A stretch of 20,728 nucleotides of DNA, from the NCBI GenBank assembly GCA_031538895.1, contig JAVKLU010000037.1:1-20728 (forward strand). The letters are read 5' to 3'. Source of the stretch: JAVKLU01 sp031538895. GTDB lineage: Bacteria; Pseudomonadota; Gammaproteobacteria; Burkholderiales; Burkholderiaceae. Below the pieces are notes generated by a model that saw nothing but the letters and a program-made list of their open reading frames with translations, was not told where the DNA came from and did no database searches. Each line of letters opens with the position of its first letter. Within the stretch, counting starts at the first letter, position 1. The position numbers were made by a program, and so were the translations under genes. Shown here one piece after another: positions 8,701 through 14,778 of this stretch.

Positions 8701-9171
8701 CTCGAACAGGCGTAGCGAAATCCACTCATGCCGATATTGATTGCGCTCGCTTAACTGACCATTCAAACGTTTTTGAAAGGCGACGCAGGCTTTACCAAGA
8801 TCGTGCAACAACGCCGACAGTACGGTGAGTAAATGAATATCTTGTCCGCTGCGCCAATCGTTTTCATCTTCTTGCCGCAAGATATTGCGCAAGGTGGTAT
8901 TCGTGGGCACAGTTCCTTGGGAGTTGAATTGTTTGGCATCGCCCACAATCCACAAGAGCTCACTGTGATCCACCCCCCTGATCCAATGACAGGCTACGGC
9001 GGTATTTTTGCGTGCGGTATGACGCAAGAGCTTACGAACGGTATCCAACCCCACTTGCGTGATCGCGGTTTGCCACGTGCGTTCGCCGCGTCGTTCGGCA
9101 AATTGATCAAGAATACGACGACTTTCAGTAAGCGCTCGTCTCTCGCATTGACAGATAAACAGTACGTTCAC
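5767..9171 (-). CDS. cas3: Cas2-Cas3 fusion, HD nuclease-helicase and adaptation factor
   Basis: Signature protein of type I-F. The fused Cas2 part binds Cas1 for spacer integration, while the HD-helicase part is recruited to Cascade R-loops to unwind and degrade target DNA. In the 1134 aa I see the Cas2-like N-terminus (about 1-95), then the HD motif HDLGK with His123 and Asp124. Walker A TGCGKT follows with Lys452, then motif II DEPD (602-605), SSATLPPDF (motif III), and the arginine-rich QLAGRVRRHRG of motif VI near 875. It is somewhat longer than the roughly 1076 aa of the Pseudomonas protein; the extra length was not localised. The start codon is GTG, overlapping the cas1 stop as GTGA, which fixes the start and implies coupled translation. 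No truncation. Confidence 0.98.
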   Translation of the reverse strand: MNVLFICQCERRALTESRRILDQFAERRGERTWQTAITQVGLDTVRKLLRHTARKNTAVACHWIRGVDHSELLWIVGDAKQFNSQGTVPTNTTLRNILRQEDENDWRSGQDIHLLTVLSALLHDLGKACVAFQKRLNGQLSERNQYRHEWISLRLFEAFVGDDDDAVWLARLQNPSPEDDATWLGRLQRDGIDQNCTPPFARLSRAPLAQAIGWLVVTHHRLPQEPCSTAHSAGISSESDLRDVLNKVTAYWNEDARTRFCDEDSAAKPLDVGNYWDIPLNHLPVATPLWRKRAARVAQGLQKLLAQNPESKWLENPYVMHLSRLCLMWADHHYSSLTVDGKGVPQIGRVSGQKNFPAFANTYQKEGKTIKNQPLDEHLLGVAQYGADISHSLPQIVCELPRLARHKGLKKPTTDERFRWQNKAADLAVSVRERAQQNGAFIVNLASTGCGKTLANARIMYALADPQRGMRCAFAMGLRTLTLQTGQAFQDLLGLKNDDLAIRAGGMAHRALFDHYQQLAEANGSASRQALLDEDSYVQFEGDTAAHPLLKRLLKDPQTLGLISAPVLVSTIDHLMPATESTRGGHQMLPMLRLLTSDLVLDEPDDFDMTDLPALTRLVYWAGLLGARVLLSSATLPPDFVQGLFEAYRHGRAQYQCNRGTPTSLPSAICCLWVDESGSPQHADCVEGSGFAEQHQIFVKARVTRLKERTPPGLAQLALLELKKIKAADLPTSFAQRILDLAPTLHQNHHSADPQSGKRVSFGLVRMANIAPLVAVALALYRKKWPADTRIHLCAYHSQYPLLLRSRIEQRLDKALNRKARDAVFDLPDIRARLDAYPEQNHIFIVLGSPVTEVGRDHDYDWAIVEPSSMRSLIQLAGRVRRHRGLNAGEKLSAPNIRVFETNLKFFKNGDEKQAAFLRPGFEHAGLTLTTHNLKQLLGSLLNPQNAQFTINATPRLRAPDSLNPNNFLVDLEHQRMRDQMLSLEDKGGLNAASCWQLAPKDAMLTATLQRQQGFRHDTDPRPDVDLRLMPDEDAPRGYTLQRTAAAKNKTAAQIWATVGTSQLQQIPDGDVRGDQICPWGDTDYLEALGDLADQMDIELHQCAAKFGTLSLKDDPNGFGWRFHPALGFSQGKS

Positions 9172-10172
9172 GCAAGCTCTCCTGTTCTTGATCTTTCCTG
9201 TGCCTTGCGTCCGATTTGAAGTGCCACCGATTTAAGTGTTTCAATCATCAAATCCAGTGCGTCATGTCGCGAAAAAGATTCAATGCAAGCTTGTCTGAAT
9301 TCTTGTTCGCTGTCGCCACGTGCAGCACAAATGAACGCTTGTGGCAGTACTAAAGCATCTTTAATCAAATCTGCAACATCGAATACCAATCCACCGCGCC
9401 GCGTTTTACCGTGCAAAATTGCCAAACCATGAGGTAAACCCAAAACCCAAGTAGCACTTGCAGCAAGACCATACGCCAAATAATTGCCATGATCTAAAAA
9501 CTGATTTGCCACGTCTGTACGATCACCTCGATTACTGCGCGTAAAAACGCCATAACGTACAGCTTGACTGGCAAGACGATAAAGCTGTTTAGTTACGCGC
9601 GCTTCTTCAGTAAGTAACATAGTTTGATCAACTGCGGTGCGGACGTTTGCTTGGCTTTCTTTCACTAGGGCCGTTACGAGCTCTTGACTGGGAGCTAACT
9701 CGCTATCAGCCCAATGTTTGGGACGTGACCAATATTGCTGTAAGACTTGCAAACGTGTTAATTGAAAAATTTTGGCCGCTTCAAGACGCAATGTGTCATC
9801 AAACCAAAATCGACACCAATGCTGTAGATATTCAGTAGGACGATACTCACTTTGCGGAGATAGCCACTCGATTTCTACATTGCGTTCCATTGCAGAGAAT
9901 AATGGTGTCCCACTACCCCCACAAAAACCAAGCATGACACCTGCTTTAGCCAGCTCTCGCATTGCCGCTTGAGTAATAGACGTTCCCGTCCCGAGTAAAA
10001 CAGTAGTCGTATTAGCGATTGGGATATTCCAGTATTGAGAGTATCTACCCTGATCGGTGACGTATTCGACTCGACCACCATTAACCAGTAGACGGCAATG
10101 TTCTAAGTAATAAAGGTTGGCGCGCTTGGAATGCAGAATCGTTTTTAGGTTTGAACTTGATATATCGCGCAT
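9168..10172 (-). CDS. cas1: Cas1 spacer-acquisition integrase (I-F)
   Basis: Metal-dependent integrase that, with Cas2-3, inserts new spacers at the leader end of the array. The 334-aa protein begins MRDISSSNLKTILHSKRANLYYLE without its first residue pattern broken, matching the I-F Cas1 start. With this start the metal ligands fall at Glu190, His254 (in AILHGK), Asp265 and Asp268 (in VFDVADL). That is the same numbering I recall for Pseudomonas Cas1. The frame is open to an ATG at 10208 with only a weak GAG upstream; using it would add 12 residues not expected in the family. First gene of the operon; its 5' untranslated region contains a large inverted repeat. Confidence 0.96.
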   Translation of the reverse strand: MRDISSSNLKTILHSKRANLYYLEHCRLLVNGGRVEYVTDQGRYSQYWNIPIANTTTVLLGTGTSITQAAMRELAKAGVMLGFCGGSGTPLFSAMERNVEIEWLSPQSEYRPTEYLQHWCRFWFDDTLRLEAAKIFQLTRLQVLQQYWSRPKHWADSELAPSQELVTALVKESQANVRTAVDQTMLLTEEARVTKQLYRLASQAVRYGVFTRSNRGDRTDVANQFLDHGNYLAYGLAASATWVLGLPHGLAILHGKTRRGGLVFDVADLIKDALVLPQAFICAARGDSEQEFRQACIESFSRHDALDLMIETLKSVALQIGRKAQERSRTGELA

Positions 10173-10219
10173 AGCTGAAGTATCCCGAGTTAGTTCAACA
10201 TTCTTCACTCAAAACGATG

Positions 10220-10272
10220 CGCGAGCTGCAAAACGAAGTGCTGCGTAGCAAGACCTAGCTTCGCAGCTCGCG
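10220..10272. repeat. Large inverted repeat upstream of cas1
   Basis: The 10-bp arms CGCGAGCTGC (10220-10229) and GCAGCTCGCG (10263-10272) are perfectly complementary around a 33-nt interior. The interior adds secondary pairings (GAAG with CTTC, and TGCT-GCGT-AGCA). Depending on the promoter position it would lie in the 5' untranslated RNA of the cas operon, or in the promoter of the divergent small ORF. It has no T-run good enough for a strong terminator: on the minus strand CATCGTTTT follows. It could be a palindromic intergenic element or a regulatory stem; I do not recognise the family. Confidence 0.6.
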
Positions 10273-10290
10273 TCACAGAAACTTGGAAGA

Positions 10291-10324
10291 GGTAAATTGA
10301 GTTCCCACAGAAAAGGAATTTACC
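10291..10324 (+). promoter_or_regulatory. Inverted repeat enclosing the small ORF's ribosome-binding site
   Basis: GGTAAATT at 10291-10298 and AATTTACC at 10317-10324 are exact reverse complements, 18 nt apart, with AAGGA starting in the interval and the ATG immediately after the second arm. As RNA this is an 8-bp hairpin that would sequester the ribosome-binding site; as DNA it could be a repressor site. The dyad is directly visible; the function is inference. Confidence 0.4.
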
Positions 10325-10516
10325 ATGTCTGCAAAAATCAACTTTGAATTTCTTGAGCTCCCCTTAAACGAGGATTTCAAGATTGAGCGCGCATGGTACC
10401 TGAAAACCCATCCGTTTGAGCCGCAGTCCGGCGCGCCGATTAGGCAGGGGACGCGAATCATGAGTGACAGCAAAGTAATTCATCATCGAGACCCCCAGAA
10501 AGTAAAAAGCCCCTGA
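10325..10516 (+). CDS. Small hypothetical protein divergent from cas1
   Basis: A 63-codon ORF that I do not recognise. The start is well supported: AAGGA lies 7 nt before the ATG. The product is polar, with no membrane segment or signal peptide, acidic residues in its first third and a basic C-terminal end (HHRDPQKVKSP). The stop codon lies inside the left arm of the terminator stem shared with tRNA-Arg, so the last codons could be accidental and the gene could be a remnant of something longer. An 8-bp inverted repeat, GGTAAATT (10291-10298) with AATTTACC (10317-10324), encloses the ribosome-binding site and ends at the start codon. Its RNA could hide the site, or the DNA could be an operator. 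It lies back to back with the cas operon, but nothing shown links it to CRISPR function. Confidence 0.4.
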   Translation: MSAKINFEFLELPLNEDFKIERAWYLKTHPFEPQSGAPIRQGTRIMSDSKVIHHRDPQKVKSP

Positions 10517-10530
10517 TAAATCAGGGGCTT
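10504..10530 (-). terminator. Rho-independent terminator of tRNA-Arg
   Basis: AAGCCCCTGA (10507-10516) pairs with TCAGGGGCTT (10521-10530) around a 4-nt loop: a perfect 10-bp GC-rich stem. On the minus strand the stem runs straight into five T's, so it stops transcription leaving the tRNA gene 9 nt away. On the plus strand no T-run follows, so it is a poorer terminator for the small ORF whose stop codon it contains. Confidence 0.85.
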
Positions 10531-10538
10531 ATACATGT

Positions 10539-10615
10539 TGGTGCGGCTGGCAGGATTCGAACCCACGACCCCTTGGTTCGTAGCCAAGTACTCTATCCAA
10601 CTGAGCTACAGCCGC
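10539..10615 (-). tRNA. tRNA-Arg(ACG)
   Basis: On the minus strand the 77-nt sequence folds as a complete cloverleaf. The acceptor arm GCGGCTG pairs with CAGCCGC, followed by discriminator A and an encoded CCA (10539-10541). The D arm contains AGCTCAGTTGGATAGAG and the T arm has GGTTCGAATC. The anticodon stem CTTGG/CCAAG holds the loop CTACGAA with anticodon ACG at 10581-10579, which reads CGN arginine codons after A-to-I editing at position 34. Length and shape match proteobacterial tRNA-Arg(ACG). Reading the plus strand through this gene gives a spurious protein start (LAGFEPTTPWF) that should not be joined to sppA. Confidence 0.98.
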
Positions 10616-10624
10616 AAGGTTGCG

Positions 10625-10652
10625 ATTCTAACACAGGATGTCAAATATCCAA
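10625..10652 (-). promoter_or_regulatory. Candidate tRNA-Arg promoter
   Basis: On the minus strand TTGGAT (10652-10647) and TAGAAT (10630-10625) are 16 bp apart, and the tRNA 5' end follows 9 nt later. This fits a sigma-70 type promoter with a very short leader. It is the only reasonable pair I see between the tRNA and the divergent sppA. Confidence 0.45.
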
Positions 10653-10783
10653 AAACAAATGTAACACCTCGTTTAAAACTCGCTGCATCAGGCGCTACAG
10701 CTTGCGATCAGAAAAACCTAACTCCCCTAAAAAATCAAGCTATTACAATCCGCGCCTTTGCATTATCCAAAACTCGACTTCCC

Positions 10784-11866
10784 ATGACTGACCAGACATC
10801 CCCTCTTTCAAGCGTCCCCACTCATCCGGCCAATGCCGAAACCGCTGAGTCAAGACCTGCAACACCTGAAACACCTGCAACCGTGCAAGCACCCGCAACG
10901 GCCGGCGTGAGCGCGATGTGGGAGCAAAAAACAATCGAACGTTTATTGATGGAAAACCTGCGCGAGAGCCGTTCGCGCCGTCGTTGGAAAGTTTTTTTCC
11001 GTCTGGCGTTTTTAATGTTGGCTTTATTGTTAATCGGACTTAATTTTGACTGGGGTTCTGGTTCAGGCGCACAAAGCAAACCACATATTGCCTTACTAAA
11101 TTTGCACGGCGGTGTGGGCGCTGAAGAACGGATTAACGCCAGAGATGTCGTGCCGGCTTTGCAAAAAGCATTTGCCGATCCCAACAGTAAAGTGGTGGTG
11201 TTAAGTATCAATAGCCCCGGTGGTAGTCCCGTTCACGCCAATATCATTAACCAAGAAATTTTTCGTCTGCGCGCCCTACATCCCAACAAACAGGTCTACA
11301 CCGTGACCGAGGATATTTGCGCCTCGGCGGCGTATTACATTGCGTCCGCCAGCGACAAAATTTTTGTCAATCCAGCCAGTATTGTCGGTTCGATTGGGGT
11401 CGTCTCATCGAATTTTGGCTTTGATAAAGTGATGCAACGTTTTGGTGTCGAACGTCGTTTAATGACTGCCGGTGTCAATAAAGGATTTAACGATCCGTTT
11501 TCACCGCAAAACGACAAACAAAAACAATATTTGCAAAATATGCTCAATGAAATTCATTTGCAGTTTATTGGCGCGGTCAAACGCGGACGTGGTAAACGAT
11601 TGAAAGAAAACGCAGATACCTTTTCGGGACTCGCATGGGTCGGCAAACAAGCGGTAGAAATGGGTTTGGCCGATGGCTTTGCCTCTCTGGATAGCATCGT
11701 GCGTGAACAGGGTCATGACCAGGTGGTTGATTACACGATTACCGAAGACCTGCAAGATCGGTTTTTCAAAAAAATAGGCGTGTACATGGGCAGTGCGGCC
11801 GGTGCGGCCGGTGCGGAACTGGTGAATACTTTGTCAGGCCAAGCGCAACACAGTACGCTCAAGTAA
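10784..11866 (+). CDS. sppA: SppA-like S49 signal peptide peptidase
   Basis: Membrane-anchored serine protease that degrades cleaved signal peptides, and probably other membrane fragments, on the periplasmic side. The 360-aa product has a Pro/Ala/Thr-rich cytoplasmic start (1-44), a basic stretch RESRSRRRWK, and one membrane segment at about 70-88. The S49 core follows, with SINSPGGSP, nucleophile Ser181 in ICASAAYYIA and candidate general base Lys233 in VNKGFNDPFSP. The Ser-Lys dyad is known for short bacterial SppA. Ser181 is followed by AA rather than the commoner GG. The frame is open back to 10535, but that part reads the antisense of tRNA-Arg; the ATG at 10784 is the first plausible start, though with a weak ribosome-binding site. 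The stop codon lies in a target duplication of a mobile element. Confidence 0.92.
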   Translation: MTDQTSPLSSVPTHPANAETAESRPATPETPATVQAPATAGVSAMWEQKTIERLLMENLRESRSRRRWKVFFRLAFLMLALLLIGLNFDWGSGSGAQSKPHIALLNLHGGVGAEERINARDVVPALQKAFADPNSKVVVLSINSPGGSPVHANIINQEIFRLRALHPNKQVYTVTEDICASAAYYIASASDKIFVNPASIVGSIGVVSSNFGFDKVMQRFGVERRLMTAGVNKGFNDPFSPQNDKQKQYLQNMLNEIHLQFIGAVKRGRGKRLKENADTFSGLAWVGKQAVEMGLADGFASLDSIVREQGHDQVVDYTITEDLQDRFFKKIGVYMGSAAGAAGAELVNTLSGQAQHSTLK

Positions 11867-11867
11867 A

Positions 11868-12024
11868 GGACACTTCTAACAATTCATTTTTGCGGCGAAT
11901 TGCTTTGTTGCGCAGTACGCGAAATCCTCACGTACTGTAGGTACGCTCCGGTTTCTGTGCGCTGTGTGCTGTGCGCTGTGCGCCTCGCACTTCATCCGCA
12001 CATTCTGTATTTATAGAAGTGCCC
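11868..12024 (-). mobile_element. MITE-like element, copy 1 (157 bp)
   Basis: A non-coding element with terminal inverted repeats GGACACTTCTA at the left and TAGAAGTGCCC at the right (10 of 11 bp complementary), flanked by the direct duplication TAAA (11864-11867 and 12025-12028). It is the reverse-complement twin of 14568-14710. Outside one variable tract the two differ at only about three positions. The variable tract here is four 7-bp units related to TGTGCGC (11956-11983), against two in the other copy. Internal dyads (AGTACG/CGTACT, CAATTC/GAATTG) would fold in RNA. It sits in the 8-nt space between the convergent sppA and uvrD ends. No transposase is present, so movement would need one in trans; the parent family was not identified. 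Confidence 0.85.
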
Positions 12025-12035
12025 TAAATTGCGTT

Positions 12036-14339
12036 TTATTCGGCGCTGGTTAAAACTGCGACAGTCAAATCCAATACTTTTGAGCCAGCGTTGTCAAAAC
12101 GGATTCTGGCTTCTTTTTGGCCGTTGATGTGCTCAATCGTCCCCAAGCCAAATTTAGGATGTTCGACTCTTTGCCCAATCCGCACAATAGCACCGTCAAA
12201 CGCGGTGGTGCTACGATTTTGTGCCATGCTGTTGGCAAGTGTGTTAGCAATGCTGTTGGCGTTGATATGTTCACTGTGTTCAGACTGTTGCGCCTGGTCG
12301 GACTGACTGGTTTGCCACCAGGGATGTTCAGCGCGCGCGCTTAACCATTTGATATGCGCTTTCGGTAATTCGTCGATAAAACGCGACGCAATACCAAAGC
12401 GGGTACGTCCGTGCAACATACGATTTTTGGCATAAGTCAAAAACAATCGATGCCGTGCACGCGTAATCGCGACATACATCAAACGACGCTCTTCATCACA
12501 GCCCTCATCAGTGAGCAGACTGTTTTCGTGTGGAAACAAACCCTCTTCTAATCCCGTAATAAATACCGCATCAAACTCCAATCCTTTTGCCGAGTGCACG
12601 GTCATTAGTTGAATCGCGGCAACGCCCGCTTCGGCCTGACGTTCGCCAGACTCCAGCGCAGCATGAGCGAGAAATTTGACCAGCGCCGATTCGCTGGGAC
12701 TTTCGAATAACCAATCTGTCGCTAATTCCGCGTCACGATCAATCGGCGCAGCATTGGCCACAGCATCATTGACCGCAGCATCGTTTGCGCTGGTTTCTTG
12801 TACAAAATCAGCCGCCGCGCTGACCAGTTGATATAAGTTTTCAACCCGTTCAGCGCCGTCGCGTTCGGCTTGGTAATGCGCCAACAATCCCGTGTTATTG
12901 CAGAGGGTTTCGATAACGCTGTTGAGTGGATTGTTTTGCGCGAACTGCTGTAAATCCTCAATCATTCCAATAAAACTGGCCAAAGTCGTACCGGCTTTGC
13001 CACTCAAAAACCGTGCGCTACGGTACAAAGATTCTTGTGATTGCACCGCCGCGTCTTGCAACTGTTCTAAAGAGCGCGCGCCAATACCACGCGGGGGAAA
13101 GTTCACCACACGTAAAAACGCGGTATCGTTTTGCGGATTTTCAATCAATTGCAAATAGGCCAGTGCATGTTTGACTTCGGCACGGTCAAAAAAACGCAAA
13201 CCGCCAAAAACACGATACGGCAATCCGGCACGGAACAAAGCGTGCTCAATCATGCGTGACTGCGCATTGGCGCGGTACAACACGGCGATTTCATTTAAGG
13301 CTGAACCAGAATTTGCCAGCGCTTCAATTTGTTCGACTATCCATTGCGCTTCTTCGTTATCCGAAATCGTTTCCATGATGCGGACCAATTCGCCTGCGCC
13401 TGCTTCGGTAAATAAATTTTTACCCAAGCGCCCACTGTTAAAACTAATCAAGGCATTGGCGCAATCCAAAATATTGCCATGCGAGCGATAGTTGTGTTCC
13501 AAACGAACCACGTGTTGCACGGCAAAATCGCGCTCAAACGCCAGCATGTGCGCGACCTTGGCACCACGAAAAGCATAAATACTTTGATCATCATCCCCCA
13601 CCGCAAACACTTGCGACGCCGGCGCCGTCGCGGACAGGGATAAACGTTTTAACCAACCGTATTGCACATCATTGGTATCTTGAAACTCATCCACCAAAAT
13701 ATAGCGAAAACGCGCTTGGTAGTGCGCGCACAGGTCTGGCGCGCTGCGCAATAGCTCATCGCAGCGTAACAATAATTCGGCAAAATCAACCAAACCCTCT
13801 TTTTGACATTGCGCTTCGTAGGCGGCGTAAATTTGTTGCAATACGCGATGAAAAGCGTCTTGCGTTTCGACTTGGTGCGCACGCAAACCTTGTTCTTTAG
13901 CCGAATTGATATAAAACACCGCTTGACGCGGTGGATATTTTTCATCATCCAAATTCATCGCTTTGAGTAGACGTTTAACCAAAGCGTTTTGATCAGCCGT
14001 GTCCAAAATTTGAAACGCATTGGGCAAGCCAGCACGTCCGGCGTGTAAGCGTAACATCCGATGACACAAACCGTGAAAGGTTCCGACCCATAAATTGTGT
14101 ACCGCAAGAGGCAGCAAAGCCTGCACACGCGCCAACATTTCTTTGGCCGCCTTATTCGTAAAAGTCACCGCCAAAATATTCGCCGGACGCGCTTGCCCAG
14201 TTTCGAGCAACCACGCGATACGCGTGGTCAGGACGCGAGTTTTACCAGAACCTGCGCCGGCAATGATTAGTGCCGATCCCGATGGGACTGTTACTGCCGC
14301 TAATTGCGAGGGATTAAGGTGTTTCAGTAAAGCAGTCAT
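12036..14339 (-). CDS. uvrD: UvrD/Rep-family DNA helicase II
   Basis: 3'-5' superfamily 1A helicase of nucleotide excision and mismatch repair. The 767-aa protein has the Q-motif LNPSQLAAV (8-16), Walker A AGAGSGKT (27-34), motif Ia TFTNKAAKEM, motif II VDEFQDTN (216-223) and motif III GDDDQSIYAFRGA (248-260). Motif V/VI regions follow (TVHSAKGLEFD and YVAITRARHRL). The last 50 residues (VRIGQRVEHPKFGLGTIEHI onward) form the Tudor-like RNA-polymerase-binding domain found in UvrD/PcrA, which favours UvrD over Rep. A low-complexity Asn/Ala/Asp stretch lies near 520-540 in the 2B/linker region. It is flanked on both sides by MITE copies but is itself intact. The start ATG has only a weak ribosome-binding site. 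Confidence 0.95.
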   Translation of the reverse strand: MTALLKHLNPSQLAAVTVPSGSALIIAGAGSGKTRVLTTRIAWLLETGQARPANILAVTFTNKAAKEMLARVQALLPLAVHNLWVGTFHGLCHRMLRLHAGRAGLPNAFQILDTADQNALVKRLLKAMNLDDEKYPPRQAVFYINSAKEQGLRAHQVETQDAFHRVLQQIYAAYEAQCQKEGLVDFAELLLRCDELLRSAPDLCAHYQARFRYILVDEFQDTNDVQYGWLKRLSLSATAPASQVFAVGDDDQSIYAFRGAKVAHMLAFERDFAVQHVVRLEHNYRSHGNILDCANALISFNSGRLGKNLFTEAGAGELVRIMETISDNEEAQWIVEQIEALANSGSALNEIAVLYRANAQSRMIEHALFRAGLPYRVFGGLRFFDRAEVKHALAYLQLIENPQNDTAFLRVVNFPPRGIGARSLEQLQDAAVQSQESLYRSARFLSGKAGTTLASFIGMIEDLQQFAQNNPLNSVIETLCNNTGLLAHYQAERDGAERVENLYQLVSAAADFVQETSANDAAVNDAVANAAPIDRDAELATDWLFESPSESALVKFLAHAALESGERQAEAGVAAIQLMTVHSAKGLEFDAVFITGLEEGLFPHENSLLTDEGCDEERRLMYVAITRARHRLFLTYAKNRMLHGRTRFGIASRFIDELPKAHIKWLSARAEHPWWQTSQSDQAQQSEHSEHINANSIANTLANSMAQNRSTTAFDGAIVRIGQRVEHPKFGLGTIEHINGQKEARIRFDNAGSKVLDLTVAVLTSAE

Positions 14340-14387
14340 ATAGGATTAAGTTGGTTGTTTGTCGCATTTTTTGCCGCGTTGTGCGCT

Positions 14388-14415
14388 GAAATATCTGTAA
14401 AGTTGCATGGTGCAA
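14388..14415 (-). promoter_or_regulatory. Weak candidate uvrD promoter overlapping a dyad
   Basis: On the minus strand TTGCAC (14415-14410) stands 16 bp from TATTTC (14393-14388), about 50 nt upstream of the uvrD ATG. The -35 element overlaps the perfect dyad TTGCA-TGG-TGCAA (14403-14415). I found no LexA-type CTGT-N8-ACAG site here, so SOS control is not supported. The -10 match is poor. Confidence 0.25.
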
Positions 14416-14466
14416 GGGCAGTGAATATGACGCAGGATTTTAGAGGATAGCGCTTTTATCACCCCC

Positions 14467-14499
14467 AATTCACGCATAATTCACCCATAATTCACGCAT
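14467..14499. repeat. Three tandem 11-bp repeats in the uvrD-mltD intergenic region
   Basis: AATTCACGCAT, AATTCACCCAT and AATTCACGCAT follow each other without gaps, then a partial AATC. The middle unit differs at one base. The 11-bp period puts equivalent bases on nearly the same face of the helix, a common arrangement for cooperative protein binding. The repeat sits just upstream of the TATAAT palindrome. The 469-nt uvrD-mltD gap otherwise holds the candidate uvrD promoter and MITE copy 2, and I see no ORF in it. Confidence 0.6.
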
Positions 14500-14516
14500 A
14501 ATCAAAAACGCGTGAT

Positions 14517-14532
14517 CCGCCTATAATGGCGG
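14517..14532 (+). promoter_or_regulatory. Palindrome with TATAAT in its loop, candidate mltD promoter -10
   Basis: CCGCC-TATAAT-GGCGG is a perfect 5-bp-arm palindrome whose loop is a consensus -10 box (14522-14527). The corresponding -35 position (14499-14504, TAATCA) is poor, so it would need an activator, perhaps through the adjacent 11-bp repeats. MITE copy 2 lies between this site and mltD. Confidence 0.35.
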
Positions 14533-14567
14533 CTTCTTGAAACCTTGTTTGCTGGGGTTTAGCTCTA

Positions 14568-14710
14568 GGGCACTTCTATAAATACAGAATGTGCGGATGA
14601 AGTGCGAGGCGCACAACACACAGAAACCGGAGCGTACATACAGTACGTGAGGATTTCGCGTACTGCGCAACAAAGCAATTCGCCGCAAAAATGAATTGTT
14701 AGAAGTACCC
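14568..14710 (+). mobile_element. MITE-like element, copy 2 (143 bp)
   Basis: Terminal inverted repeats GGGCACTTCTA (left) and TAGAAGTACCC (right) match in 10 of 11 positions, and the element is flanked by a TCTA duplication (14564-14567 and 14711-14714). It is nearly identical to copy 1 but inverted relative to it. It is 14 bp shorter because it has only two 7-bp units (GCGCACA, ACACACA at 14609-14622). The close identity implies recent spread. It lies upstream of mltD, so it may alter that gene's expression. Confidence 0.85.
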
Positions 14711-14778
14711 TCTATTTAATTCCATAGTCCGAATCTACAGACCTCGACACTTTCAACTTCAATCAGACCAGCGCTCAA

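Noticed and set aside
10209..10324. Degenerate CRISPR repeat or toxin-guarding crRNA-like gene upstream of cas1
   Set aside because: I found no stretch resembling either end of the repeat or its CTGCC/GGCAG stem in this region.
10535..10783. N-terminal extension of sppA by 83 residues
   Set aside because: The first part (LAGFEPTTPWF) is the antisense of tRNA-Arg, a classic false translation; the real start is the ATG at 10784.
14340..14450. LexA box controlling uvrD
   Set aside because: No CTGT-N8-ACAG pattern is present; CTGAAATATCTG is not an acceptable match.
12036..14567. Composite transposon carrying uvrD between the two inverted elements
   Set aside because: Each element has its own different 4-bp duplication (TAAA, TCTA), so they inserted separately rather than as one unit.
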